Source of the DNA: CBFIGX01 sp965662265
Lineage (GTDB): Bacteria > Bacteroidota > Bacteroidia > Flavobacteriales > UBA7430
NCBI GenBank assembly: GCA_965662265.1
Contig: CBFIGX010000006.1
Span: 1-64,000 of the forward strand
Reading direction: 5' to 3'
Length of the DNA stretch: 64,000 nt
How positions within the stretch are numbered: the first letter of the stretch is position 1; each line of letters begins with the position of its first letter. The translations under genes were made by a program, and so were the position numbers. This document shows positions 16,786 to 24,466 of this stretch, one piece after another. The notes beneath the pieces were generated by a model. That model worked only from the letters and a program-made list of their open reading frames with translations. It was not told where the DNA came from and did not search any database.

Positions 16786-17553
16786 ATGATATTTAGCAAA
16801 GAAGAGGTCATAAATAATGAAATCCCAAAAAATAAAGTGGGTCTCTACTATTTTATGGATGCCAACGACAAAATACTCTACATTGGCAAAAGCATTGATA
16901 TAAAGATAAGATTACAGCAGCATTTAAAAAACGGAAGAAAGCGGATGCTAGCAGCTTTTTCAAAAGTTAGACTTAAGATATTGCATACAGAGTTGGAAGC
17001 TTTACTTCTAGAATCCCAAGAGATAAAAAAGCATTTACCCATTTTTAACAGGCGACTTAGAAAAACAAAATATACCGTTTCCTTAGTTCAAGAAATATCC
17101 GATAGTGGTTATAAAAAATTTGTAGTCAAAACCCATGAGCCTAACTCAATAATTGATTTTTATTCCAAAAAGAATGCTGAAAAATTCTTAAGACGCCTTA
17201 TAGATACTTATGATCTTTGTACTAAAATAAACGGTCTTGATCATTCAAAAGGAGCTTGTTTTCAATATCATTTAAAATCTTGTTATGGTGCTTGTATAAA
17301 CAAGGAAACACCTTATACTTACAATAAAAGGTTCGAAAAAAGTATCTCTAATATATCAACTATCCCTGTAAATTCTACCTTGGTTTTTAAGGAAAATTTA
17401 CATTCTACTTTTGTACACATTAAAAATAAACGGGTTGTATCTTTTGGTGTTACTGATTGCTCGCACTATAAAATTAATTTCCCTTCTTTAGATGATATTA
17501 AAATAGTAATGCGTTATAGGTCTAACATCCTTCCAGCCGTAAAGTTAATTTAA
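16786..17553 (+). CDS. standalone GIY-YIG nuclease, UvrC/Cho-like
   Basis: 255 residues. The GIY-YIG catalytic domain lies in residues 17-95: GLYYF ... LYIGKS ... IRLQQHL ... and a Glu in TELEALLLE. A C-terminal part (~125-190) has the Cys-containing CFQYHLKSCYGAC segment typical of the GIY-YIG half of Bacteroidota DnaQ-GIY-YIG fusion proteins and of Cho. In those fusions a DnaQ exonuclease domain precedes; here it is absent, and the four-base gap to the previous gene leaves no room for it. Likely a structure-specific nick in DNA repair. AlkB follows 64 bp downstream, consistent with a small DNA-repair group. Confidence 0.75.
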   Translation: MIFSKEEVINNEIPKNKVGLYYFMDANDKILYIGKSIDIKIRLQQHLKNGRKRMLAAFSKVRLKILHTELEALLLESQEIKKHLPIFNRRLRKTKYTVSLVQEISDSGYKKFVVKTHEPNSIIDFYSKKNAEKFLRRLIDTYDLCTKINGLDHSKGACFQYHLKSCYGACINKETPYTYNKRFEKSISNISTIPVNSTLVFKENLHSTFVHIKNKRVVSFGVTDCSHYKINFPSLDDIKIVMRYRSNILPAVKLI

Positions 17554-17617
17554 AGATAGTCTTTGTTAGAATAATTATTTCAAAGAGTATTGATTGTAAT
17601 TATGATGAAAATAGTTC

Positions 17618-18208
17618 ATGGAAAATTTAAATAGAGAGTCTATCATATCGATAAAAAATGGTGCGTATATTTTTATAAAGAACTATTATGAAACTAAAGC
17701 TGCAGATGCCTATTTCAAAAAACTCTTTTCAGAAATTGAATGGCGCCAAGAAGCGATGTATATGTTTGGAAAAAAAATCAACTTTCCTAGGCTAATGGCT
17801 TATTATGGCGATGGTGCTCCGTATAGATTTTCTAAAAACACTTTTGAGTCTAGTCCATGGATAACCCCTTTGTCTGAAATAAGACAAGATTTAGAATCTG
17901 ATTTTCACTATTCTTTTAATTCGGTCTTAGCCAACCTATATAGGCATCAAACAGATTCTATGTCTTGGCATCAAGATGATGAAAAGGAGATGGGAAAAAA
18001 TCCCATTATAGCATCAGTTAATTTTGGGGCAACGCGCCGATTTGAGATGAGACATCTTCAAACCAAAGAGAAAATAAAATTTGAATTAAATCACGGTTCT
18101 TTACTCATCATGTTGGGGGAGACACAACACTACTGGCAGCATCAATTACCTAAATTGAAAAGACCTTTGGGGTCTAGAATTAATTTAACTTATCGCTTAA
18201 TAAAATAG
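17618..18208 (+). CDS. alkB: AlkB-like 2-oxoglutarate/Fe(II) DNA dealkylase
   Basis: 196 residues, one 2OG-Fe(II) dioxygenase domain of the AlkB family. The iron ligands are HxD in SWHQDDE and a distal His in GETQHYWQHQLPK; the 2-oxoglutarate and substrate arginines are in NFGATRRFEMRH and RINLTYR. A YYGDGAPYRFS nucleotide-recognition lid is present. The enzyme oxidatively removes alkyl groups such as 1-methyladenine or 3-methylcytosine from DNA or RNA. It ends seven bases before the end of blh, in convergent orientation; no terminator is visible between them. Confidence 0.88.
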   Translation: MENLNRESIISIKNGAYIFIKNYYETKAADAYFKKLFSEIEWRQEAMYMFGKKINFPRLMAYYGDGAPYRFSKNTFESSPWITPLSEIRQDLESDFHYSFNSVLANLYRHQTDSMSWHQDDEKEMGKNPIIASVNFGATRRFEMRHLQTKEKIKFELNHGSLLIMLGETQHYWQHQLPKLKRPLGSRINLTYRLIK

Positions 18209-18215
18209 TATTGCT

Positions 18216-19139
18216 TTAGGAGCTTTTATTATCAGATTTACTCTTATTAAATTCGCACATGATTAGTGTATGAGGGAGCGTAATTACCGAAATTAATACT
18301 ACAGTAAGCAGTGGGATAGAGAGAGGTATAATTTCGTAGTAGGAGCATGTAAGTACCGCTGTAATAAAAAATAAACTTAGGGATGAAAAGGGTAGCATCA
18401 GCTTTATGAAAGCGGCCAAGTTAAACCCAGGGGTTTTACTTTTCAAATGCTCGTACTGATTTACTAAAGAAGGAACAGAATGAAGTACAATAAAAAATAA
18501 TGTAAAGCAAATAAGAAGAGAAAATAAAAAAGCCGAGATGTGGATGATAAATAGAAAAAATAGTTCCTTAGAAATTTCTTGTGAACGCATCTCTTTGTGA
18601 TAGCCAGTGATTGCAAACCACAGAATGAGTAATGTATTACTACCTACAAAAGTGTATGTAATCAGGTTATTGTGGTAAAACTCAATTAGTCCTACTGTAT
18701 CGGGATATGCTAAAGAAAAATTTATTAATTCTTCAGCGTTGTAATAAAGTATGCTAAAAGTTACTGCGCTACCCCAGATTAAATAAACAAGGTGTTTTAA
18801 AACTTCTTTCTTTATTTTGTATCGATATAGCTGTGTTTCTCCAAAATGGAAAGCAGATATAAATAGAAATGTGAGTAAGCCTGCTTGTTTAGAGATGCTC
18901 CAAATCGCTAAAAATAAAAGTATGAGTCCTAAATAGAATGCGTAAAACCTAATTTGTGATTTTAGGCTTTTTTTGACGGGGAGCATTAAATGATCAAGTG
19001 TACCGTGAGGAATTCCAATCAATAGGATAAGAATGGAACAAACTGATACTTGAATCTCTAAAGGTATTTGATTGTATAATTGAAGAGCATTAGAGACAAT
19101 GAAAGCACAAAGGAGATATATGAATATATATATAGACAC
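18216..19139 (-). CDS. blh: Brp/Blh family beta-carotene 15,15'-dioxygenase
   Basis: 307 residues from a GTG at 19139 (MSIYIFIYLL...). A TTG at 19154 is also in frame, but its first codons are the T-run of the preceding hairpin, so GTG is preferred; neither is certain. A polytopic inner-membrane protein with about eight hydrophobic segments. Family motifs: IGIPHGTLDHLML, SAFHFGETQ and HSVPSLVNQYEHL, whose histidines bind the catalytic iron. The enzyme splits beta-carotene into two retinal molecules, the chromophore of proteorhodopsin encoded just upstream. Carotenoid synthesis genes are not in the window. Position and strand fit a proteorhodopsin-blh unit. Confidence 0.88.
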   Translation of the reverse strand: MSIYIFIYLLCAFIVSNALQLYNQIPLEIQVSVCSILILLIGIPHGTLDHLMLPVKKSLKSQIRFYAFYLGLILLFLAIWSISKQAGLLTFLFISAFHFGETQLYRYKIKKEVLKHLVYLIWGSAVTFSILYYNAEELINFSLAYPDTVGLIEFYHNNLITYTFVGSNTLLILWFAITGYHKEMRSQEISKELFFLFIIHISAFLFSLLICFTLFFIVLHSVPSLVNQYEHLKSKTPGFNLAAFIKLMLPFSSLSLFFITAVLTCSYYEIIPLSIPLLTVVLISVITLPHTLIMCEFNKSKSDNKSS

Positions 19140-19145
19140 TATATG

Positions 19146-19180
19146 AAAAAACAAGCGCAGCTATAACAGCTGCGCTTGTT
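19146..19180 (-). terminator. terminator-like hairpin between proteorhodopsin and blh
   Basis: Perfect 13-bp inverted repeat (AACAAGCGCAGCT/AGCTGCGCTTGTT, 19150-19180) with a five-base loop. Read on the minus strand it is followed by a T-run (19151-19146). It sits eight bases after the proteorhodopsin stop and just before the blh start. Confidence 0.85.
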
Positions 19181-19187
19181 TAGAAAT

Positions 19188-19916
19188 TTATTTAGATTCA
19201 GAAATTGCAATGTTGTATACAACAAGACCAAATCCAATCTTGTTAATAGCATCTGCAATGTTGTAGAATAAATCAACGTTTTGAGAAGTCCATCCGAACG
19301 CTGTGTTCAGCCAACCGCCGTCCATACACATGTAACCAATTGGGTATATAGCCCAACCTACAAGTACGAACCAAGCTAAGTATCTTACCCCTTTCTTGAT
19401 AGCTACAGAAGCACTTTTCTCTGCTAACTGTGCTACCTCACCGAACCAGGCAGTATACACCACATAGATGTAACCAAGAGTAGAAATCATACCCCAAGTA
19501 ACAGAGTGAGAAGTACTACCGCCTTCTGGGTTAAATGCTTCACCAATGTAACCTGCTACAAGCATCCACAACGAAGCAATAATTAGCTTCCATAGTAAAC
19601 CTCTAGTAGCACCAGCAAGTTTTGTTAATAAATAGAATTCAACACACATTAATGGAACTGTAAGGATCCAGTCAATATATCTTAGTGCTGTCGGATTTTC
19701 TCCAGTTGCTAAATAATAGTCACGCATGTAGTAGTAATGTACTGCAGCAATACCTGTGATTAATCCTGAGATTAACAATGACATCTGCCATTTTTTGTCT
19801 ACGGAACTTCTTTCGAAGAAGAAAAATACTGCTGAGGCAAACATTGCCATGTAGCCTAAGAAAAATGTAAATGCAATTGCATCTGTCTTAGGGATCATTA
19901 AAACGTCTAGTAACAT
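19188..19916 (-). CDS. proteorhodopsin, light-driven proton pump, green-tuned
   Basis: 242 residues with seven membrane helices. Helix C reads RYIDWILTVPLMCVEFY: Asp82 (GPR Asp97, proton acceptor), Thr86 and Glu93 (GPR Glu108, donor), i.e. the DTE set of outward proton pumps. His60 matches GPR His75, 22 residues before the acceptor. The retinal Schiff-base lysine is Lys226 in DAINKIGFG. The residue aligned with GPR 105 is Met90; Leu or Met there gives green absorption, Gln gives blue. It generates proton motive force in light. The gene is 51 bp downstream of the azurin-like gene and 48 bp before blh; no exact promoter box was seen in the 51-bp gap, so transcription from the azurin promoter is likely. 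Confidence 0.97.
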   Translation of the reverse strand: MLLDVLMIPKTDAIAFTFFLGYMAMFASAVFFFFERSSVDKKWQMSLLISGLITGIAAVHYYYMRDYYLATGENPTALRYIDWILTVPLMCVEFYLLTKLAGATRGLLWKLIIASLWMLVAGYIGEAFNPEGGSTSHSVTWGMISTLGYIYVVYTAWFGEVAQLAEKSASVAIKKGVRYLAWFVLVGWAIYPIGYMCMDGGWLNTAFGWTSQNVDLFYNIADAINKIGFGLVVYNIAISESK

Positions 19917-19967
19917 AATTTAAAGTTTAGTTAGTAATTAAATGGTTTGGTTAATAAAAAGTTGTTG

Positions 19968-20474
19968 TTATTTCACAAAGAAGTAGCCTCTCATCATGTT
20001 GGCATGCCCTGGATAGCTGCAGAAAAATTCGTAGTTATTTTTTTCAGGTGCTTTAAATTCTAGGATAACAGTTTCTCCAGGTCCAGCCATTGGCGATGCG
20101 GCTATAACGTTATCATCTTGTGGAACAAATTCGTATTCAGGGCCTGCTTCTACAGCTTTTAGTGCCATATCTTTACGAGTTCCATAGTTTACAAAAACAA
20201 TATTATGAATCATGGCAGGATCAGAGCCTTCGTTAATCAGCTTGATTCTTACTGAAGCTCCTTCTTTAACTGTGATATTCTTCACAGAAAATGCCATATC
20301 CTGCATGGTGTTCCCTGTAGCTCTAATTTCAAATTCCTCCCAAACTTGCTCAGCTTGTTTTACTTCAATATTTTCTGTAGGAGTTGAAACCTCATCATTT
20401 GATTTTGGACTACCACATGAAATAATTGTAGCAATGCCTATACTTACACATATAATTTTTGATATAAACTGCAT
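19968..20474 (-). CDS. azurin-like blue copper lipoprotein
   Basis: 168 residues. A lipoprotein signal ends at Cys20 (TIISCGSP), so it is anchored in the envelope. The cupredoxin domain (~45-168) has the type 1 copper ligands of azurin: His90 in MIHNIVF, then Cys152, His157 and Met161 in CSYPGHANMMRG. Azurins carry single electrons between periplasmic respiratory proteins. It heads the unit azurin-proteorhodopsin-blh and has its own strong promoter. A link between copper electron transfer and the rhodopsin is inference from position only; the genes could simply share stress or nutrient regulation. Confidence 0.9.
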   Translation of the reverse strand: MQFISKIICVSIGIATIISCGSPKSNDEVSTPTENIEVKQAEQVWEEFEIRATGNTMQDMAFSVKNITVKEGASVRIKLINEGSDPAMIHNIVFVNYGTRKDMALKAVEAGPEYEFVPQDDNVIAASPMAGPGETVILEFKAPEKNNYEFFCSYPGHANMMRGYFFVK

Positions 20475-20497
20475 AGTTATTTTATAAAAATTCTAGA

Positions 20498-20528
20498 CAA
20501 AACTATATCAAAAATTATTAACTAGCAA
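20498..20528 (-). promoter_or_regulatory. Bacteroidota promoter for azurin-proteorhodopsin
   Basis: On the minus strand TTG (20528-20526), 20-bp spacer, TAGTTTTG (20505-20498), an exact TAnnTTTG match. Transcription would start about 15 bases before the azurin ATG. Confidence 0.75.
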
Positions 20529-20613
20529 TAAATAATTGTAATAAAATGAATAATTTGGTTAGGTGTATAGCTCTTTTAAGTGGTTAGTTATCAATGTTTA
20601 TAATTGTAGTTTG

Positions 20614-20644
20614 TAGGGTTTTAATATGTGTAAAACCCTATTTT
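20614..20644 (+). terminator. orphan terminator-like hairpin
   Basis: TAGGGTTTT/AAAACCCTA stem (9 bp), nine-base loop, then TTTT on plus. No plus-strand gene lies upstream for over 2 kb. Confidence 0.5.
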
Positions 20645-20710
20645 AAAGGGCCTACAGAATACACGTAAAAATTACACTTAATAGAGGCGTAATGACTAAT
20701 AAATAATAGA

Positions 20711-20736
20711 AAAAAGTGATTTTAAATTCACTTTTT
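20711..20736. terminator. second orphan hairpin
   Basis: AAAAAGTGA/TCACTTTTT stem (9 bp), eight-base loop. The T-run is inside the stem and the element is symmetrical, so it could act on either strand. Confidence 0.45.
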
Positions 20737-20996
20737 AAACTCAATCCGTGGGTGTAAATGAGTGAATTTATCTAATTTTAGTCAAATATTTCTCCCAAAA
20801 AGTGCTTAAAATGTCCTAATAAAACTATTCAGTTACTAAGAGTATTTTATAAAATTTGATGGTTTTTTGTGAAGTGTTAACTCATCAAAATATACTTCAA
20901 CTAAGTTTAAATACCCAGAAACATCTGTTTAGACGCTCAATTCATCATAACCGAAGTTTCCAGTCAGCAATTATTACTAATTTTTTTTTATTTACT

Positions 20997-21004
20997 TACT
21001 TTTG
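20997..21004 (+). promoter_or_regulatory. -7 box for heptosyltransferase gene
   Basis: TACTTTTG, an exact TAnnTTTG match. Transcription would begin near 21010, only about ten bases before the preferred start codon, so the message is nearly leaderless. No clear -33 TTG. Confidence 0.6.
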
Positions 21005-21020
21005 ACCAAAATTAAATATC

Positions 21021-21980
21021 CTGAAAAAATTTTTAGTCATAAGGTTCAGTTCAATAGGTGATATCGTTTTAACCACACCAGTAATTCGTTGTTTAAAAAA
21101 ACAGCTTGGCGTGGAATTGCATTATCTCACTAAAAATTCTTTTGCTGGGCTTCTTGATAACAATCCATATGTTGACAAGGTTCACACGATTGACCATGAG
21201 ATAGATTCTAATTTGCTAGAAATTTTGAGAGCCGAGAACTATGACTTAATTGTAGACTTGCACAACAATCTTCGAACATTTAGGTTGAAAAGAGCTTTGC
21301 AAGTAAAGTCTAAATCATTTTCAAAGCTCAATATTCAGAAGTGGTTGTTGGTAAACTTTAAGTGGAATAGGATGCCGTCTATACATATTGTTGATCGGTA
21401 TATGCAAACCGTTGAAACTTTAGGTGTAGTAAATGATGGCGCAGGCCTGGATTATTTTATTCCAACACATTTAGAGGTAGCATTGTCTCGTTTACCATCT
21501 CTCCAATCTAATGGATATGTAGCTATTGTTATTGGCGGTCAACACGCCACAAAAATGATGACTATTCCTAAGTTAATAGAGCTATGTATGGCGCTCAATG
21601 AACCTATTGTTCTTTTAGGAGGACCAGAAGACGAATTGCGTGGTCAACACATTCAACAGGCAATCGGAGAGAAGGTATATAACGCTTGTGGGAAGTTTAA
21701 GCTCCATGAATCTGCTAGTCTAGTCAAGCAAGCTTCGTGGGTAATTAGTCATGATACAGGTCTCATGCACATAGCTGCAGCTTTTAAAAAGAAAATTATT
21801 TCTGTTTGGGGAAACACAGTTCCTGAGCTTGGGATGTTTCCTTATCTATCACATCCAGATTCAGCAATAGTCGAATCCAAAGACTTGTCTTGCAGACCTT
21901 GCTCTAAGATAGGATATTCAAAATGTCCTAAAGGTCATTTTAAATGTATGGATCACTCTACAGCTGATATTATTCGTTAA
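21021..21980 (+). CDS. heptosyltransferase-like glycosyltransferase family 9, non-AUG start
   Basis: 319 residues if translated from CTG at 21021. The frame is open from 21006 and has no ATG, GTG or TTG before the GTG at 21111. Starting there would delete KKFLVIRFSSIGDIVLTTP, the conserved first beta-strand and loop of the GT9 fold, so an upstream non-AUG start (CTG 21021 or ATC 21018) is preferred. The C-terminal half has the donor-site motifs VIGGQHATKMM, PIVLLGGPED and SHDTGLMHIAAAF. Family members add heptose to lipopolysaccharide inner core using ADP-heptose. A Cys-rich tail (CRPCSKIGYSKCPKGHFKC) is usual for the flavobacterial branch. Confidence 0.85.
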   Translation: MKKFLVIRFSSIGDIVLTTPVIRCLKKQLGVELHYLTKNSFAGLLDNNPYVDKVHTIDHEIDSNLLEILRAENYDLIVDLHNNLRTFRLKRALQVKSKSFSKLNIQKWLLVNFKWNRMPSIHIVDRYMQTVETLGVVNDGAGLDYFIPTHLEVALSRLPSLQSNGYVAIVIGGQHATKMMTIPKLIELCMALNEPIVLLGGPEDELRGQHIQQAIGEKVYNACGKFKLHESASLVKQASWVISHDTGLMHIAAAFKKKIISVWGNTVPELGMFPYLSHPDSAIVESKDLSCRPCSKIGYSKCPKGHFKCMDHSTADIIR

Positions 21981-22068
21981 ATGTATGGATATGGACCTCT
22001 CTTGTGATTACAAAAAATAAATATAACTATCAATATGAGTCACGTGTGTTTTGTGTAAAAAAGGAATA

Positions 22069-22587
22069 TTAATCTGTAAATAAAGCCTTTAGTTCCGTAG
22101 CTTCATTGGGATTCATTTTGCCCGATAAAATCAGACTTAATTGTCTTCTTCTCAAAGCTCCATCATAACGCTTAATCTCTTCTTCAGTTTCTGGAATAAT
22201 CTCTGGTATTTGAATAGGAGACCCAAGTTGGTCCACAGCAACAAAGGTGTAAATAGCTTGATTGCAATGAGATTTCTCACCTGAAGAACGGTCTTCCATC
22301 CAAACGTCCACAAAGACTTCCATAGAAGAGTTGAAGGCCCTAGAAACTTTTGCTTCCAAAGTAACTATGCTCCCCATAGGAATTGGGTTGTTAAAAGATA
22401 CATTGTTTACTGAAGCCGTGACCACAATTCTTTTGCTGTGTCTTTGGGCAGAAATAGCTGTTGCGATATCCATCCAATGTAATAATCGACCACCCATTAA
22501 GTTGTTTAGTGGGTTGGTGTCGTTAGGTAGTACCAATTCTGTAAGCGTTGTCCTAGATTCTATTGCTGCTTTTGCATTCTTCTTCAT
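22069..22587 (-). CDS. acyl-CoA thioesterase, hotdog fold
   Basis: 172 residues, one hotdog domain of the YciA/BACH acyl-CoA hydrolase type. Conserved features are PNDTNPLNNLMGGRLLHWMDIATAISAQRH (the Asn and Asp of the active-site helix region), NPIPMGSIVTLEAKVSRA and the CNQAIYTFVAVD strand. It hydrolyses fatty acyl-CoA to free acid and CoA in the cytoplasm; chain-length preference is not readable. It lies convergent with the heptosyltransferase and has its own -7 box. A charged C-terminal tail (TEEEIKRYDGALRRRQ) is typical of the group. Confidence 0.85.
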   Translation of the reverse strand: MKKNAKAAIESRTTLTELVLPNDTNPLNNLMGGRLLHWMDIATAISAQRHSKRIVVTASVNNVSFNNPIPMGSIVTLEAKVSRAFNSSMEVFVDVWMEDRSSGEKSHCNQAIYTFVAVDQLGSPIQIPEIIPETEEEIKRYDGALRRRQLSLILSGKMNPNEATELKALFTD

Positions 22588-22609
22588 CTGCTTCTTCTTT
22601 TGTGGACTC

Positions 22610-22617
22610 CAAAGATA
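22610..22617 (-). promoter_or_regulatory. -7 box for acyl-CoA thioesterase gene
   Basis: Minus-strand TATCTTTG, exact TAnnTTTG, 23 bases before the ATG. No well-placed -33 TTG seen. Confidence 0.55.
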
Positions 22618-22705
22618 TTGATTCGCACCTATTATTCATGCCAGAACTAGGTTTAAATTAATTATAAGATACAAAGAAGAAATAATGTGGGTAAATTGGG
22701 GTCGC

Positions 22706-23695
22706 TTATTGAACCAACAACCATGTAGCTTTGCCTTCAGCCCTTATTATATTCATTGCATTAACAGCTTCATCTCTATTGCTGTATGAGTTGAAGGCAA
22801 CTCTATGTAAACCTTGTACACTTTTACCTATAATAGAAGATTTGTAGCCCTGATTAAGCAGTTGGTTTACCAATTTATTTGCGTTTTCTGTAGATGAAAA
22901 ACAGCCAGCTACAAGATGGAAGTTATTGATTTCTATAGTTGCTTTAGGCTCTACTGCTTTTCTAGATTCAATAATTTTCGGTTCTAAAGCCTCGGATGTG
23001 AATTCACTAGAAGTAGATTCTGTAATCTCTTCTTTGGTAGTTTCATAATTTGTTCTAGGAACATAAACTGCAGCGGGCTTTTCTTTGAAGGGGTTTAGGT
23101 AAGCATAATTTTTATAGACTTCATAGACCCTTTCTTGTTGTAAAGATACATACGTGCTAAGACCAATAAGAGCCAGGATAGAAGCAGCCATTTTCCAATT
23201 TATTATTGATTTTTGCTGTTTCATTTGCTTGGCACCTCTACTTAATTGTTTTTGAATATTTAGAGGCGTTGTTTTACGCAAAATGGCAGGAGACTGAATG
23301 GCTTCCAATCCAAAAGAGTCTAAAAGATAATTTGTGTTCAAATCTGGTTCAAATCGAATTAAACCTTGAGCATCTACAGTAAGCATACCTATCTTTTCAA
23401 GGGAAGCTTCTTTTTTATGTTCTAAATCGTTAAGAATGGATTTTACAAATTGCTCCATCTTGTTAACAGCCTGAGCAAATGAAATGGATTCACATGATGC
23501 GATATAGTTTGCAAGTAGTCCATCGTTGTCCTTAAGCTGTACGTTAAACCCAATGCTTTTGCTTGGAGGGCTAAGAGTGTGGCTTACAGGGTGAATTTTC
23601 GCAGAACGATAGTTGGTGATAAATCCGCCCAATCCAGGTACAATAACACAGTCGTGTCTGTATAAAAGGTCGCTGATGTAAGTTTCCAATTTCAT
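22706..23695 (-). CDS. HU-CCDC81 and SPOR domain protein
   Basis: 329 residues. The N-terminus (1-~130) is the prokaryotic HU-CCDC81 pair: YISDLLYRHDCVIVPGLGGFITNYRSA is the family signature. A transmembrane segment lies near 170-190 (MAASILALIGLSTYV) and a SPOR domain at the C-terminus (~260-329, FHLVAGCFSSTENANKLVNQL). SPOR domains bind denuded peptidoglycan at division sites; the HU-like part faces the cytoplasm and may contact DNA or division proteins. A role in cell division or envelope organisation is inference. It is 27 bp downstream of kdsB in the same operon. Confidence 0.85.
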   Translation of the reverse strand: MKLETYISDLLYRHDCVIVPGLGGFITNYRSAKIHPVSHTLSPPSKSIGFNVQLKDNDGLLANYIASCESISFAQAVNKMEQFVKSILNDLEHKKEASLEKIGMLTVDAQGLIRFEPDLNTNYLLDSFGLEAIQSPAILRKTTPLNIQKQLSRGAKQMKQQKSIINWKMAASILALIGLSTYVSLQQERVYEVYKNYAYLNPFKEKPAAVYVPRTNYETTKEEITESTSSEFTSEALEPKIIESRKAVEPKATIEINNFHLVAGCFSSTENANKLVNQLLNQGYKSSIIGKSVQGLHRVAFNSYSNRDEAVNAMNIIRAEGKATWLLVQ

Positions 23696-23722
23696 AATGC
23701 TAAAGTATAAAAAAGCTCACTT

Positions 23723-24466
23723 CTATGAAAAAAATCTTTCCTCGATTCTTTTTAAGTCTTCTGGAAGATCCACTGCTATGCATTCAGAGTCTATTTCGGC
23801 TGTGTAAATAGTGTAGCCATTCTCTAGCCATCGGAGTTGTTCTAGGCGTTCTTTTTGCTCTAGTGGTGAAGGCTGTAAGGTAGTAATATTTTCGAGCGCA
23901 TATTTTTTAAAGGCGTATAATCCTATGTGCTGAAAATAATCATTCTTCCTGTGCCACTTTTCTTTTGCAATGCCTCGAAGGTGAGGAATAGCTTCTCTTG
24001 AAAAATAAAGGGCCTGATCGTTTGTTCCCAACACTACTTTAGGAATATTAGAATTAAATAAGGTTTCGCTATCCTTGATCTTTTTTATTAGAGTAGCAAT
24101 TTGTTTGTTTACGCTCGAGAGGCAATGGCATAGTTTGTCAATGTCTTCGGGATTGATAAAAGGCTCATCGCCTTGAACATTTACGATGATGTCATTATGA
24201 TCTAGTTGCATGCTCTGTGCGGCTTCTGCAATTCGATCAGTGCCACTTTTATGGCTTGTAGAAGTCATTACAACTTCGCCTCCAAACTCCTTCACATGCT
24301 GGAAGATTCGCTCATCATCTGTAGCAACCAATACCTTGTCTAATTTAGATTTTTGACATTGCTCATAAACTCGTTGTACCATACTTTTTCCGTGTATGTT
24401 TACTAGTGGTTTGCCCGGAAATCTAGTAGAGGCAAATCGTGCGGGAATGATTCCTATATGCTTCAT
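23723..24466 (-). CDS. kdsB: 3-deoxy-manno-octulosonate cytidylyltransferase
   Basis: 247 residues, full length for KdsB. It activates Kdo to CMP-Kdo for attachment to lipid A. Motifs: IIPARFASTRFPGKPL (nucleotide loop with R, G and K), VATDDERIF, TSTSHKSGTDRIAEA and VNVQGDEPFI. The ATG overlaps the stop codon of the upstream TonB receptor by one base (TAATG), which suggests translational coupling. With the heptosyltransferase nearby it supports a normal Kdo-heptose lipopolysaccharide core. Confidence 0.95.
   Translation of the reverse strand: MKHIGIIPARFASTRFPGKPLVNIHGKSMVQRVYEQCQKSKLDKVLVATDDERIFQHVKEFGGEVVMTSTSHKSGTDRIAEAAQSMQLDHNDIIVNVQGDEPFINPEDIDKLCHCLSSVNKQIATLIKKIKDSETLFNSNIPKVVLGTNDQALYFSREAIPHLRGIAKEKWHRKNDYFQHIGLYAFKKYALENITTLQPSPLEQKERLEQLRWLENGYTIYTAEIDSECIAVDLPEDLKRIEERFFS

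Larger units (their letters stand above)
20529..20996. other. 468-bp intergenic region with two orphan hairpins
   Basis: No plausible coding sequence. The region separates the divergent azurin and heptosyltransferase genes. It contains two terminator-like hairpins (listed separately) that do not follow any gene on either strand, so a small untranslated RNA is possible. The rest is AT-rich and featureless to me. Confidence 0.5.

Noticed and set aside
19188..19916. Sodium- or chloride-pumping rhodopsin
   Set aside because: Helix C has the D-T-E set of proton pumps rather than NDQ or NTQ.
21111..21119. GTG as start of the heptosyltransferase
   Set aside because: It would remove the conserved first 30 residues that are encoded in frame just upstream.
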